Source: Deltaproteobacteria bacterium (GTDB taxonomy: Bacteria; SAR324; NAC60-12). From it: 38,383 bases of DNA. Both the position numbers and the translations under genes were made by a program. The notes beneath the pieces were generated by a model. That model ran no database searches and was not told the DNA's origin. It was given only the letters and a program-made list of their open reading frames with translations. Location: assembly GCA_018645085.1 (NCBI GenBank), contig JABGPG010000171.1, positions 1 to 38,383 of the forward strand, given 5' to 3'. Of this stretch, positions 8,267 through 16,041 are shown one piece after another. Within the stretch, counting starts at the first letter, position 1. Every line of letters begins with the position of its first letter.

Positions 8267-9772
8267 TTATTCTGTCAGTTTTTGTCGAATATTTTTTAAT
8301 TCTTCATAACTTGCTTTATATGTTTCGTAAAACGGCTGGTACTCTTCATGAATCTTTTGATCGGGTTCAATCACACGGTCAATTTGCACCATCTGCTCTA
8401 CTGCTTTTGGAATATCTTCGTAAAATCCGGCTCCTACAGCGGCAAGTATAGCGCAGCCCAACAAAGGAGCATCTGGATTTTTGGTAAGTGTCAATGGTAA
8501 ATTTGAAACATTTGCGTGTATTTGAAGCCACAATTCTGAGCGTGTTGCACCTCCGGAAACTACCACGCTCTCCGGAAAAAATCCGTTACTGCGCATGGTC
8601 TCTAAAATCAACTCGCTGCCGAAAGCAACGCCTTCAATTGTTGCCCTAAAAAGATGCCCACGGTCATGTTTGAGGGTCAGTCCATGAAAAGCTCCACGAG
8701 ACCTTGGATCGGTGTGTGGAGTCCGATTTCCCTGAAAATGTTCTTGCACTATCAGCCCCTCTGATCCAGGTGGAAGTTTCAAGGCTTCACGATTTAGTGC
8801 CTCATAGTCTGGTTCTCCAAACAAGTTCTTCAGCCAGTTCACGACAGATCCGGTTGATGTTTGACCGCCCTCCACTGTGTAAAGTCCTGGTAAAAGCGCA
8901 TCTGCATAGGTACCCCAAATTCCAGTTCCATGAAAAGGTTTTTCGCTTAATCCAAGTTGTAGATGAGATGAGCCGGTAATGAAAGCAAGGCTCCCTGGTT
9001 TGACTACTCCCAATCCAATCATGCCTATTTGTGCGTCCGCCCCTCCTTGCACAACAGGCAAATCAGCATGCAAACCAAGATGTTCTGCTGCAGTTGGAGT
9101 CAAGCCACCGACCACCTCGCCAAGCCTAAGTACTTTCTCCGGCCACTTTTCGGAGAGTTCTTCCAACTCCAGTTTTTCCAGCAATGTTTCTGGGACTCCG
9201 TTTTTGGAATAATCGCAATGCCAGCGGGCTGACACATTGTTGATACTTGCTGTTAGACGACCAGTGAGGTGAAAATTAATGTAATCCTGATACTCGCAAA
9301 TCGTGACTGCCTGTTTAAAAAGTTCCGGCTCTTTCTGCTTGATCCAAAGGGCTTTTGGAATCATCCATTCTGCGGAAACAGGGCCATTGCCATTGCTGTT
9401 GATTCGCAAGGCTTCGTCCTTGGTCTCAACCATTTGTTCTGCTTGTTCGGCACTGCGAACATCCATCCAAATAAGTGCTGGACGGAGAGGATTTCCATTC
9501 TTGTCAAGTGCCACAACGCTGCAACAAGTCGTGTCCACTGCCATAGCCGCGATTTGTTCGGTGCCTATTCCTGAATCCTGAATCACTTTCCGTACTGACT
9601 TACCAAGAGCATTCCACCAGTCTTGAGGGTCTTGTTCTGCCCAACTTGGAGCAGGAAACTGAGTTGGGTATGTCGTAGAAGCATAGGCGAGTGGACTTCC
9701 GGATGTATCAAAGATTCCGGCACGAAGACCTTCAGTCCCTCCATCAACCCCAAGCAGATATTTCTTATTCAT
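8267..9772 (-). CDS. FGGY-family carbohydrate kinase
   Basis: This is a 501-residue sugar kinase of the FGGY family with the hexokinase/actin fold. The N-terminal phosphate loop is LLGVDGGTEGLRAG (residues 6-19). WMDVRSAEQA, EYQDYINFHLTGR and VVQGGADAQIGMIGLG mark the first domain, followed by ITGSSHLQLG and the C-terminal VVSGGATRSELW and LLGCAILAAVGAG. The frame is open back to 9841, but that would overlap the SDR gene by 62 bases; the ATG at 9772, eight bases after the SDR stop, starts exactly at the family's conserved beginning. It would phosphorylate a ketose or polyol. A kinase is not needed in the oxidative fucose route, so it may serve a second branch. Confidence 0.92.
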   Translation of the reverse strand: MNKKYLLGVDGGTEGLRAGIFDTSGSPLAYASTTYPTQFPAPSWAEQDPQDWWNALGKSVRKVIQDSGIGTEQIAAMAVDTTCCSVVALDKNGNPLRPALIWMDVRSAEQAEQMVETKDEALRINSNGNGPVSAEWMIPKALWIKQKEPELFKQAVTICEYQDYINFHLTGRLTASINNVSARWHCDYSKNGVPETLLEKLELEELSEKWPEKVLRLGEVVGGLTPTAAEHLGLHADLPVVQGGADAQIGMIGLGVVKPGSLAFITGSSHLQLGLSEKPFHGTGIWGTYADALLPGLYTVEGGQTSTGSVVNWLKNLFGEPDYEALNREALKLPPGSEGLIVQEHFQGNRTPHTDPRSRGAFHGLTLKHDRGHLFRATIEGVAFGSELILETMRSNGFFPESVVVSGGATRSELWLQIHANVSNLPLTLTKNPDAPLLGCAILAAVGAGFYEDIPKAVEQMVQIDRVIEPDQKIHEEYQPFYETYKASYEELKNIRQKLTE

Positions 9773-9779
9773 TGCGGAA

Positions 9780-10568
9780 TCACCATTTTTTGTGGTCATG
9801 ACCAACTGCCCTGTCGAAATGAGTGTAACCTCCATCCACAAAGACTAATTGCCCAGTGGTATGGGAAGAACCATCAGAAGCCAGAAAGACAATTGTTTGG
9901 GCTATTTCCTTAGGTGTCGTAAGTCTCTGTGCAAACGGAACGAGGTCAGCAACAGCTTTTTTAGCGGTTTCCGGATTAGTTTGGATTTGGAAAAATTTTT
10001 CGTATTGATCAGTGAGACATTCCGCGGGAATAACACAATTGACGCGGATTTTATCTGGAGCCAAAGCTACCGCCCATTCTCTGGTAAGTCCACTGATTGC
10101 CCCCTTTGCGGCGGCATAAGCGGAAGTATTGCCCTGTCCTGTAACTGAAACTTTTGAGCCAAGATTAAGAATACATCCCTGTCCTATACGAAGTTGAGGC
10201 AGTGCATAATGCGTCATTGCATAAACATGCAGAAGATTATTTTGCACAGAAATCATAAAATCTTCAGGAGGAGCATCAAGACCTAAACCGTCATTAAATC
10301 CGGCATTATTCACCAGAACATCCAAGCCACCGAACACAGAAACCGTTTGCTCGATTGCTTTTTTACATGCTTCGGTATTTGTAAGATCAGCCTCAATATA
10401 CCGGACTCTGGAGCCTAAGGCTTTCTCCAAAGCCATCCCAGTTTCTGCATCCCGGTCAACCAACACCACTTTACAATCCTCCGCCGAAAATGCCTCGACA
10501 GTTGCGGCACCGATGCCTTTTGCTCCGCCTGTAACGAGTACAATTTTATCTCTTAGTCCTAAGTCCAT
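9780..10568 (-). CDS. SDR oxidoreductase, probable L-fucose dehydrogenase
   Basis: This 262-residue short-chain dehydrogenase has the NAD(P)-binding TGGAKGIG at residues 13-20, NNAG at 87-90 and the catalytic S138, Y151 and K155 (YAAAK). From memory, the segments VTGQGNTSAYAAAKGA, LTREWAVAL, VIPAE and the ending FVDGGYTHFDRA resemble the SDR-type L-fucose dehydrogenases of Burkholderia. The reaction would oxidise L-fucose at C1 to the lactone. The alternative is 2-keto-3-deoxy-L-fuconate dehydrogenase, which is also an SDR in the Xanthomonas fucose cluster. FucU lies 33 bases upstream and the kinase starts eight bases downstream, so this is an operon member. Confidence 0.88.
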   Translation of the reverse strand: MDLGLRDKIVLVTGGAKGIGAATVEAFSAEDCKVVLVDRDAETGMALEKALGSRVRYIEADLTNTEACKKAIEQTVSVFGGLDVLVNNAGFNDGLGLDAPPEDFMISVQNNLLHVYAMTHYALPQLRIGQGCILNLGSKVSVTGQGNTSAYAAAKGAISGLTREWAVALAPDKIRVNCVIPAECLTDQYEKFFQIQTNPETAKKAVADLVPFAQRLTTPKEIAQTIVFLASDGSSHTTGQLVFVDGGYTHFDRAVGHDHKKW

Positions 10569-10601
10569 GTATTATTTTTTTTAAGCCAGGTTATTTTTTC
10601 T

Positions 10602-11063
10602 CTACATTACTTTGCCATCCGGAGCAATCACTCCTTTTGTGATCATAAAACAACCATATGGGCGGCGTTCTGCTGTCGCAATTACCGCATAAGTTTTACG
10701 GGACAATTCATAAAAGCTGTGTCGTTCCACGGAATCCATCTTCCATTCTCGATCAGAATTTTCCAAAGCAATTCGATGCAAATCAGTATGTACCTCAAGC
10801 GTGGTTTCGGGTTCTCCCACCACCTGCATGTGCTGAATTGGGGCTTCAATGAAACTATCCAGTGGAAAAACCGAAAATATTGCCTGGGCAATTTCCGGAA
10901 TTCCGGCTCCATCGAACCTAATCACTTCTCCATGAACAGTTGTCGAGGCCACAGAATCGGCAGGGAAATTACTGTCAACAATTGTAAGCACGTCTCCATG
11001 TCCCATAGCACGGAGAATATAAAGCAAGTTTGGATTTAATAAGGGATCAAGATTTTTTAGCAT
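10602..11063 (-). CDS. fucU: L-fucose mutarotase, RbsD/FucU family
   Basis: The protein has 153 residues when started at the ATG at 11063. The frame opens further to 11120, but homology begins with LKNLDPLLNPNLLYIL. The family signature MGHGDVLTIVDSNFPA (residues 20-35) holds the catalytic His22, and RPYGCFMITKGVI (134-146) is the conserved C-terminal edge with the Tyr used in sugar binding. FucU interconverts the alpha and beta anomers of L-fucose in the cytoplasm and so feeds the dehydrogenase encoded just downstream. Its presence, with FucD, is the main reason for calling the cluster a fucose pathway. The related RbsD is shorter and acts on ribose; the NFPA motif fits FucU better. Confidence 0.88.
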   Translation of the reverse strand: MLKNLDPLLNPNLLYILRAMGHGDVLTIVDSNFPADSVASTTVHGEVIRFDGAGIPEIAQAIFSVFPLDSFIEAPIQHMQVVGEPETTLEVHTDLHRIALENSDREWKMDSVERHSFYELSRKTYAVIATAERRPYGCFMITKGVIAPDGKVM

Positions 11064-11166
11064 AATTCTACCAAGGTTTCTGGTTAATGGTTTTAGCCAC
11101 AGATTTTCGCTGAGGCACATGTATATTATTTATCCGTTCTTATTTGTGAAAATCTGCTACCAACTT

Positions 11167-12063
11167 CTAAAGTTGGTAGAGTCGTTCGGCATTTATGCTA
11201 AACAGTTTCTCTTGAACAACAGTAGGACGAGTTGAAACAATTTCCTTAAGTGCTGCGATCCATTGAGACAAACTTGCGCCAAGGGTGCATACTGGCCAAT
11301 CTCCTCCAAACACAACTCGATTTTCTCCAAAGGCCTCAAGGCAGGTATTGACTGTCGGTGCTAGAGTTTCTGCATTCCAGTCGGTTTCCGCACGAGCTAC
11401 TATTCCGGAAATTTTGCAGTAGACGTTTTTAAGTTCTCCCAATTTGAAAATTCCGTTTTGCCAACTTTCCTTGGAGTGTACAAAAGTACTATCAGAACTG
11501 GACGAACCGATTTTACGTTGCCCGTTGATTATGTATGGATCAGCGTTTCCGCAATGGTCAAGAACAAAAGTTGTCTCCGGAACCTGACGGCATAGCTCAA
11601 CCGCATCATGAAGTTCCGCCGGGCGTATGCAGATGTCAAAGAGTAAATTCCTCTTGCCCAAAGCACGAAGGCCCTGCACAAATTCCGGAGTGAGGCAAGA
11701 TTTAGGAGCTTGTTCCGGATTGTGAAGAACTTGCCGCACACCTTTGATAAAAGTGTTGTAGGAATTAGCATCCAGAAATTTAGCAAATCCAGGTTTTCCC
11801 GGATCAGCGGAAACGACCATCCCAAGCATTTCATTAGAATCTGCCTGACAATACAGAGTCATGTCGTCAATCTCTTTCTGCTTGTCATCCGGATGTGTGT
11901 CCACCTCCATATAAATGGTTCGAGTCACGCCGGAATTTTCTGCTGCTTTGAGATAATTCGAAATTTCGAAACTGCGGTTAAGTGTAGGAACACCTTTCAC
12001 CCAGGGTAATTTTAGCCGGTCAAGATTCCAAAGATGTTGGTGTGTGTCAATAATGTCGAGCAT
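11167..12063 (-). CDS. Amidohydrolase-2 family hydrolase, probable L-fuconolactonase
   Basis: This 298-residue TIM-barrel amidohydrolase (COG3618 type) carries DTHQHLW at residues 6-12, KGVRQVLH, VLDHCGNAD, CKISG, FGGDWPV and the C-terminal NAERLY, the standard series for this family. In characterised fucose and rhamnose gene clusters such proteins open the sugar lactone ring to the free acid, here L-fuconolactone to L-fuconate, the substrate of FucD (14647-15945). The gene lies about 100 bases upstream of fucU and downstream of the deacetylase gene on the same strand. 2-pyrone-4,6-dicarboxylate hydrolase is a more distant alternative and does not fit the neighbours. Confidence 0.88.
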   Translation of the reverse strand: MLDIIDTHQHLWNLDRLKLPWVKGVPTLNRSFEISNYLKAAENSGVTRTIYMEVDTHPDDKQKEIDDMTLYCQADSNEMLGMVVSADPGKPGFAKFLDANSYNTFIKGVRQVLHNPEQAPKSCLTPEFVQGLRALGKRNLLFDICIRPAELHDAVELCRQVPETTFVLDHCGNADPYIINGQRKIGSSSSDSTFVHSKESWQNGIFKLGELKNVYCKISGIVARAETDWNAETLAPTVNTCLEAFGENRVVFGGDWPVCTLGASLSQWIAALKEIVSTRPTVVQEKLFSINAERLYQL

Positions 12064-12189
12064 TTATTTTTGAATAGAAATTTTTTTTTACTTCTGTCTG
12101 TTCCTATTTTGCAGGTTATCACACGAAACCATAGAGATCAAAAGAATTAATTGATTATATTGAGAGAAATATACACGACTGGTTGGCAG

Positions 12190-12216
12190 TCCTTTAAGCG
12201 GACCCGGAGTAAAGGA
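12190..12216. other. Possible stem-loop in the gap between deacetylase and lactonase genes
   Basis: Bases 12190-12196 (TCCTTTA) and 12210-12216 (TAAAGGA) are exact inverted repeats around a 13-base loop. They lie in the 201-base gap after the deacetylase stop and about 130 bases before the lactonase start. No T-tract follows on either strand, so it is not a standard terminator; RNA processing or a regulator site is possible. Confidence 0.3.
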
Positions 12217-12264
12217 TAGTAAATTTTATAAATTACGGAGCGCTTTTGATTGTCATTTTGTTCT

Positions 12265-13185
12265 TTAGAGATCAGGTTGAGCAAGAATATTTTTCCATTT
12301 ACGGGCGCATTGTCCTGCCGTAAGAAAAACTGCCTCTTTGGATTTCAGCCAGTCTATTAGCAGTTCAACCTGCTTCAGGCAATACTTCCCGCAGCCTTTT
12401 ACCAGGAATGGGTCCGGCAATACTCCGCCTTCACCAAAATGTATCACACCTTCTGGCATTTCCCAAAACTCCCAGGGATGAAAATAAAAACATAAGACAA
12501 TCGGCTTTTGGCTTTGATCATTCTTTTCCAGATAACTCATGAAGGATTCAATGTGCGGAATAAAAGCAGCTGTGGATTTTGTGCGGTAGAGTGGCCATTG
12601 GTCCTTATCGCGTCCGTATGCATCTTTTGATTCCATCGCCATGTCAGCAAACTGGACAATTTCGATCAAATTTAAACTCCCCTGCTCTGTCCAGTTTTCC
12701 TGGCTGGGATGATATGGAAAAAGTTGTTCATTGTAATAATACATAGGGTAAGTGGCATCACACTCATAACCAAGTGACTCAAGGGCGTTTGTGACATGAG
12801 TTCCACCAAATAATCTCGGACAGCGCCAGGAAACAACTTTGTGACCAACAATATCTTCCACGATATCTGTGGCAAGCTTAATTCTTGGCAGCACTTCTTC
12901 AGGTAAAAGAGGATAAATTCCGGGGATCTCAAATAAACTGTCGCCCAAAGTTTCATGATAAAGAGAGTGAGCTCCTGTCTCATGACCTGCGGATTCCATT
13001 TCCCGTACAATTTCAGGAAAGCGCCGGGCAGCGTCTGCAACCCAGAAGGCTGTCACTGGAATGGATTTTTTGGCAAACAGATTCAGTAGCAGCGGGGTCC
13101 CCTTGGTGACTCCTTCATAAAAAGGCGTCCAACTGCCGATGTCAGTTTCCATATCAATACCAAATACTACCTGTATCTCTCTCAT
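12265..13185 (-). CDS. Cytoplasmic polysaccharide-deacetylase (NodB-fold) family protein
   Basis: The frame shows a NodB-type deacetylase fold: VVFGIDMETD near the start (metal/catalytic Asp), ETGAHSLYHE (the His-x3-His metal pair) and SWRCPRLFGG (the R-x-P motif). FYFHPWEFWEMP near the end supplies a further catalytic-type His. There is no signal peptide, so it acts in the cytoplasm, unlike enzymes working on cell-wall polymers. I place the start at the ATG at 13185 (MREIQVVFG); an ATG at 13194 would add three residues. It leads the fucose operon behind a good promoter at 13246-13274. Removing acetyl or amide groups from imported sugars before oxidation is my inference. Confidence 0.83.
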   Translation of the reverse strand: MREIQVVFGIDMETDIGSWTPFYEGVTKGTPLLLNLFAKKSIPVTAFWVADAARRFPEIVREMESAGHETGAHSLYHETLGDSLFEIPGIYPLLPEEVLPRIKLATDIVEDIVGHKVVSWRCPRLFGGTHVTNALESLGYECDATYPMYYYNEQLFPYHPSQENWTEQGSLNLIEIVQFADMAMESKDAYGRDKDQWPLYRTKSTAAFIPHIESFMSYLEKNDQSQKPIVLCFYFHPWEFWEMPEGVIHFGEGGVLPDPFLVKGCGKYCLKQVELLIDWLKSKEAVFLTAGQCARKWKNILAQPDL

Positions 13186-13194
13186 CCTGCACAT

Positions 13195-13517
13195 CCGTTG
13201 ATGGTTAAATAGAAGCTGTCAATTATAATTTTCAACACAATTTTCACTATATGCAAATTAAGTTAAGCTGGCAATATTTAAATAAAATTAAGGAGCACAA
13301 TTTAAAAAATATGTATTTAACGGTCATTTTACCAGGGGATGCTTTGCAAATATAACACTCTCTTTATTATTTAACTCCTAAATGCTATCCTTAGCTTTGG
13401 CAACTGATCTAGTTCTTTTGGATTGATATTCGACGATTTTCTTCAGTCAGATAAGCTAATCATATTAAACTCTTCTCAATAAAAATAATTTTCCAAAACT
13501 TCCAGAGACAGACTTAA
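13195..13517. other. Divergent intergenic region between deacetylase and aldo/keto reductase genes
   Basis: This 323-base AT-rich region has stops in all frames and no credible gene. It carries the minus-strand promoter at 13246-13274 and an eight-base palindrome TTTGCAAA at 13343-13350 that could be a regulator contact. I saw no convincing plus-strand promoter for the aldo/keto reductase gene and no clear Shine-Dalgarno before its ATG. Confidence 0.6.
13246..13274 (-). promoter_or_regulatory. Sigma70-type promoter for the deacetylase-led fucose operon
   Basis: On the minus strand TTGCCA (13269-13274, five of six consensus bases) is followed after exactly 17 bases by TATAGT (13246-13251, five of six). 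The expected start near 13239 leaves a leader of about 45 to 54 bases before the deacetylase start. This is the best promoter match I found in the window. Confidence 0.65.
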
Positions 13518-14534
13518 ATGAACCCCTTTGAAAAACAGATTCTGGGAAATACCGGAGTAAAAATTCCCATACTTGGATTCGGAGGTGCTCCATTGGGAGA
13601 ATTGTTCGAAAAAGTTGAGCATCGTCAGGCAGTTGAAACCCTCAAAGAAGCCTATGCTGCCGGAATTCGTTATTACGATACTGCGCCATGGTATGGACAT
13701 GGACTGAGTGAACATAGGCTGGGTAATCTGCTTCAGCAAAAGGATCGTCATGACTTTGTCCTATCTTCTAAAGTTGGAAGAGTTTATCGACCTTTCAAAG
13801 GAGATCCAACTCTTTTTGACGGATCACCATGGGTAGGGGGGCTGCCTTTCGATTGGCATTTTGATTATTCCGCAACAGGGCTTGAGCGTTCTTTTATTGA
13901 CAGTACGATGCGGCTCGGATTGAACAGGATTGACCTTCTTGTCATCCATGACCTGGATGCAAGTTACCACGGTAAATCAGTGTCCAAAAAACTGAAGGAG
14001 CTGGAGTCCGGAATGGAATGGCTTAAAAAGCTGAAGAAGTCAGAAGTTATAAGGGGTATTGGAGCAGGCATTAATGATATAGAAATGATTCCGCTTTTTT
14101 TAGAACATTTCGAATTGGATTTTTTCCTGGTTGCCATGCCCTATACCTTGCTGAATCAGGAGCCGCTTGAAGAAATATTTCCTGAATGTGAAAAGCGTGG
14201 TATTGGCATTATTATTGGTTCGCCCTATGCTTCAGGGATTCTGGCTACCGGATCCTGTGAAGAATCCAAATACGGATATACCAATGTCAGTGAGCAGATG
14301 CGGAACAAGGTCCAGTCAATTGAGAAGATCTGTGAAGCACATCGAATTCCAATAAAAGCAGCAGCATTACAGTTCCCTCTGGCTCACCCACTTGTTTCTT
14401 CAGTCATTCCAGGCTCACTGAGTGCTGCTCAGGTTCTGGATAATATTGAAATGCTCAAATGCCCTATACCGTCTGAATTTTGGATTGAACTCAAACAGGC
14501 TGGCTTGTTGCATCCTGAGGCACCGGTAAAATGA
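13518..14534 (+). CDS. Aldo/keto reductase, D-threo-aldose 1-dehydrogenase (L-fucose dehydrogenase) type
   Basis: This 338-residue TIM-barrel aldo/keto reductase carries the catalytic tetrad D54 and Y59 (YYDTAPWYG), K85 (SSKVG) and H144 (IHDL). The pattern GNTGVKIPILGFGGAPLG, GLSEHRLGNLL and the long insertion around residues 90-118 are typical of D-threo-aldose 1-dehydrogenases, which oxidise L-fucose, D-arabinose and L-xylose to lactones with NAD(P). It is transcribed away from the minus-strand fucose operon and converges on fucD. A second, unrelated candidate L-fucose dehydrogenase is the SDR at 9780-10568, so the two may differ in cofactor or substrate. Confidence 0.9.
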   Translation: MNPFEKQILGNTGVKIPILGFGGAPLGELFEKVEHRQAVETLKEAYAAGIRYYDTAPWYGHGLSEHRLGNLLQQKDRHDFVLSSKVGRVYRPFKGDPTLFDGSPWVGGLPFDWHFDYSATGLERSFIDSTMRLGLNRIDLLVIHDLDASYHGKSVSKKLKELESGMEWLKKLKKSEVIRGIGAGINDIEMIPLFLEHFELDFFLVAMPYTLLNQEPLEEIFPECEKRGIGIIIGSPYASGILATGSCEESKYGYTNVSEQMRNKVQSIEKICEAHRIPIKAAALQFPLAHPLVSSVIPGSLSAAQVLDNIEMLKCPIPSEFWIELKQAGLLHPEAPVK

Positions 14535-14646
14535 TCTTAAATGCTATTGTGTCCATTAACATGTGAAATGTAATTATTGCTCCAATTCCAAAGCTTATGT
14601 GAAAAACCTTCAATCAAAGATACCCTCTCTGAAGTAGATAATTTTA

Positions 14647-15945
14647 TTATTTTCTACTTGTCCAAACACTACCATGAGGGAACTCAAATTCCTGCAAACT
14701 ACTTGCTTTCATAGTGATACTGTAGCCCGGATCAAGTGGCGGCATATACCTCCCATTTTTTATTATCACAGGAAACTCAAAGTGTTCATGGAGGTGATCT
14801 ACATATTCAATTACCCTATTTTCCAAACTTCCTGACACACAAATATAATCAAAAATAGAGATGTGCTGAACATACTCACAAAGTCCAACTCCACCCGCAT
14901 GTGGACAAACTGGAACATTAAATTTTGCCGCCATAAACAAGACTGACAAAACCTCGTTTACTCCACCTAGACGACAACTATCAAGCTGACAAAATTGTAA
15001 AGCATTAGACTGAAAAAACTGCTTAAAAATTATACGGTTTTGGCAATGTTCTCCTGTAGCTACGCCAATAGGTGCTATTTGTGCTGAAATTTTTTGATGC
15101 CCAAGAATATCATCTGGACTCGTCGGCTCTTCTATCCACCACGGATCAAACTGAGCCAATATTTTCATATTTTCGATGGCCTCATTTACATCCCAATTTT
15201 GATTTGCATCAAACATAAGCTTATTCTCAGAACCAATTTCATCTCTTACAATTGATGCCCGCCTTATGTCATCTTGAATATTGCTACCCACTTTTATTTT
15301 AAAATGAGTCCAGCCCTTTTTTATTGAATCTCTACACAAAGTTTTGATTTTCTCATCAGAATATCCCAACCAGCCTGCAGAAGTTGTATAGGCAGGATAG
15401 CCTTTTAAACGCATTTCTGCTTCACGTTTCTCCCGTGAAGAAAAATTATCTTCAAGCATTTTGATGGCTTCTTGAGGAGTTATTACATCAGTAATATAAC
15501 GAAAATCAACTGCCCTCACCAACTCCTCAGGCGACATATCAACCAGTAGTTTCCAGAGAGGTTTTCCTTCTATCTTTGCATATAAGTCCCACAGCGCATT
15601 TACAATTGCTGCTGTAGCAAGATGGATCACTCCTTTTTCAGGACCTACCCAGCGAAGTTGTGAATCACCGACAAGTGAACGCCAAAATTCTCCCATATTA
15701 CGAGTAATTTCAACAAAGTCCTTATTTACAAGCATATACTTTAAGGCATGAACAGCAGCTACACACAGCTCATTTCCTCTGCCGATAGTAAAAGTTAGCC
15801 CATTCCCTTTTAACTCAGAATTTGTGATTAGGGTAACGTAAGTAGCGGAATAATCCGGATCCGGATTCATAGCATCGGAACCATCAGATTGACTGGATGT
15901 AGGAAATCGTATATCGCTTACAAGTACATCTATGATTTTTATCAC
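14647..15945 (-). CDS. fucD: L-fuconate dehydratase (enolase superfamily)
   Basis: This 432-residue enzyme of the mandelate-racemase branch of the enolase superfamily removes water from L-fuconate, giving 2-keto-3-deoxy-L-fuconate. The acid/base pair K216/K218 (FKIKVG), Mg ligands D246 (MFDANQNWD), E272 (WIEEPTSPDD) and E299 (ATGEH), the catalytic H349 (CPHAGGVGLCEY) and E380 (RVIEYVDH) lie within two residues of the positions I recall for the Xanthomonas enzyme. YPAYTTSAGWLGY is also typical. The start is GTG at 15945, supported by an AAGGA ribosome site about eight bases upstream. The gene stands alone, just downstream of the peptide permeases on the same strand. Confidence 0.95.
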   Translation of the reverse strand: MIKIIDVLVSDIRFPTSSQSDGSDAMNPDPDYSATYVTLITNSELKGNGLTFTIGRGNELCVAAVHALKYMLVNKDFVEITRNMGEFWRSLVGDSQLRWVGPEKGVIHLATAAIVNALWDLYAKIEGKPLWKLLVDMSPEELVRAVDFRYITDVITPQEAIKMLEDNFSSREKREAEMRLKGYPAYTTSAGWLGYSDEKIKTLCRDSIKKGWTHFKIKVGSNIQDDIRRASIVRDEIGSENKLMFDANQNWDVNEAIENMKILAQFDPWWIEEPTSPDDILGHQKISAQIAPIGVATGEHCQNRIIFKQFFQSNALQFCQLDSCRLGGVNEVLSVLFMAAKFNVPVCPHAGGVGLCEYVQHISIFDYICVSGSLENRVIEYVDHLHEHFEFPVIIKNGRYMPPLDPGYSITMKASSLQEFEFPHGSVWTSRK

Positions 15946-16041
15946 AAAGCTGTTCCTTAAAAATAATTCAAAAATTAAAGCCTATTATGTTGTTGTTGTC
16001 CTTTAAACTTAATCAGGCAATCATGTAAAAACAAATATGAT

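Noticed and set aside
9773-9841. Upstream extension of the FGGY kinase frame
   Set aside because: The extra 23 codons overlap the SDR gene and precede the family's conserved N-terminus; the ATG at 9772 fits better.
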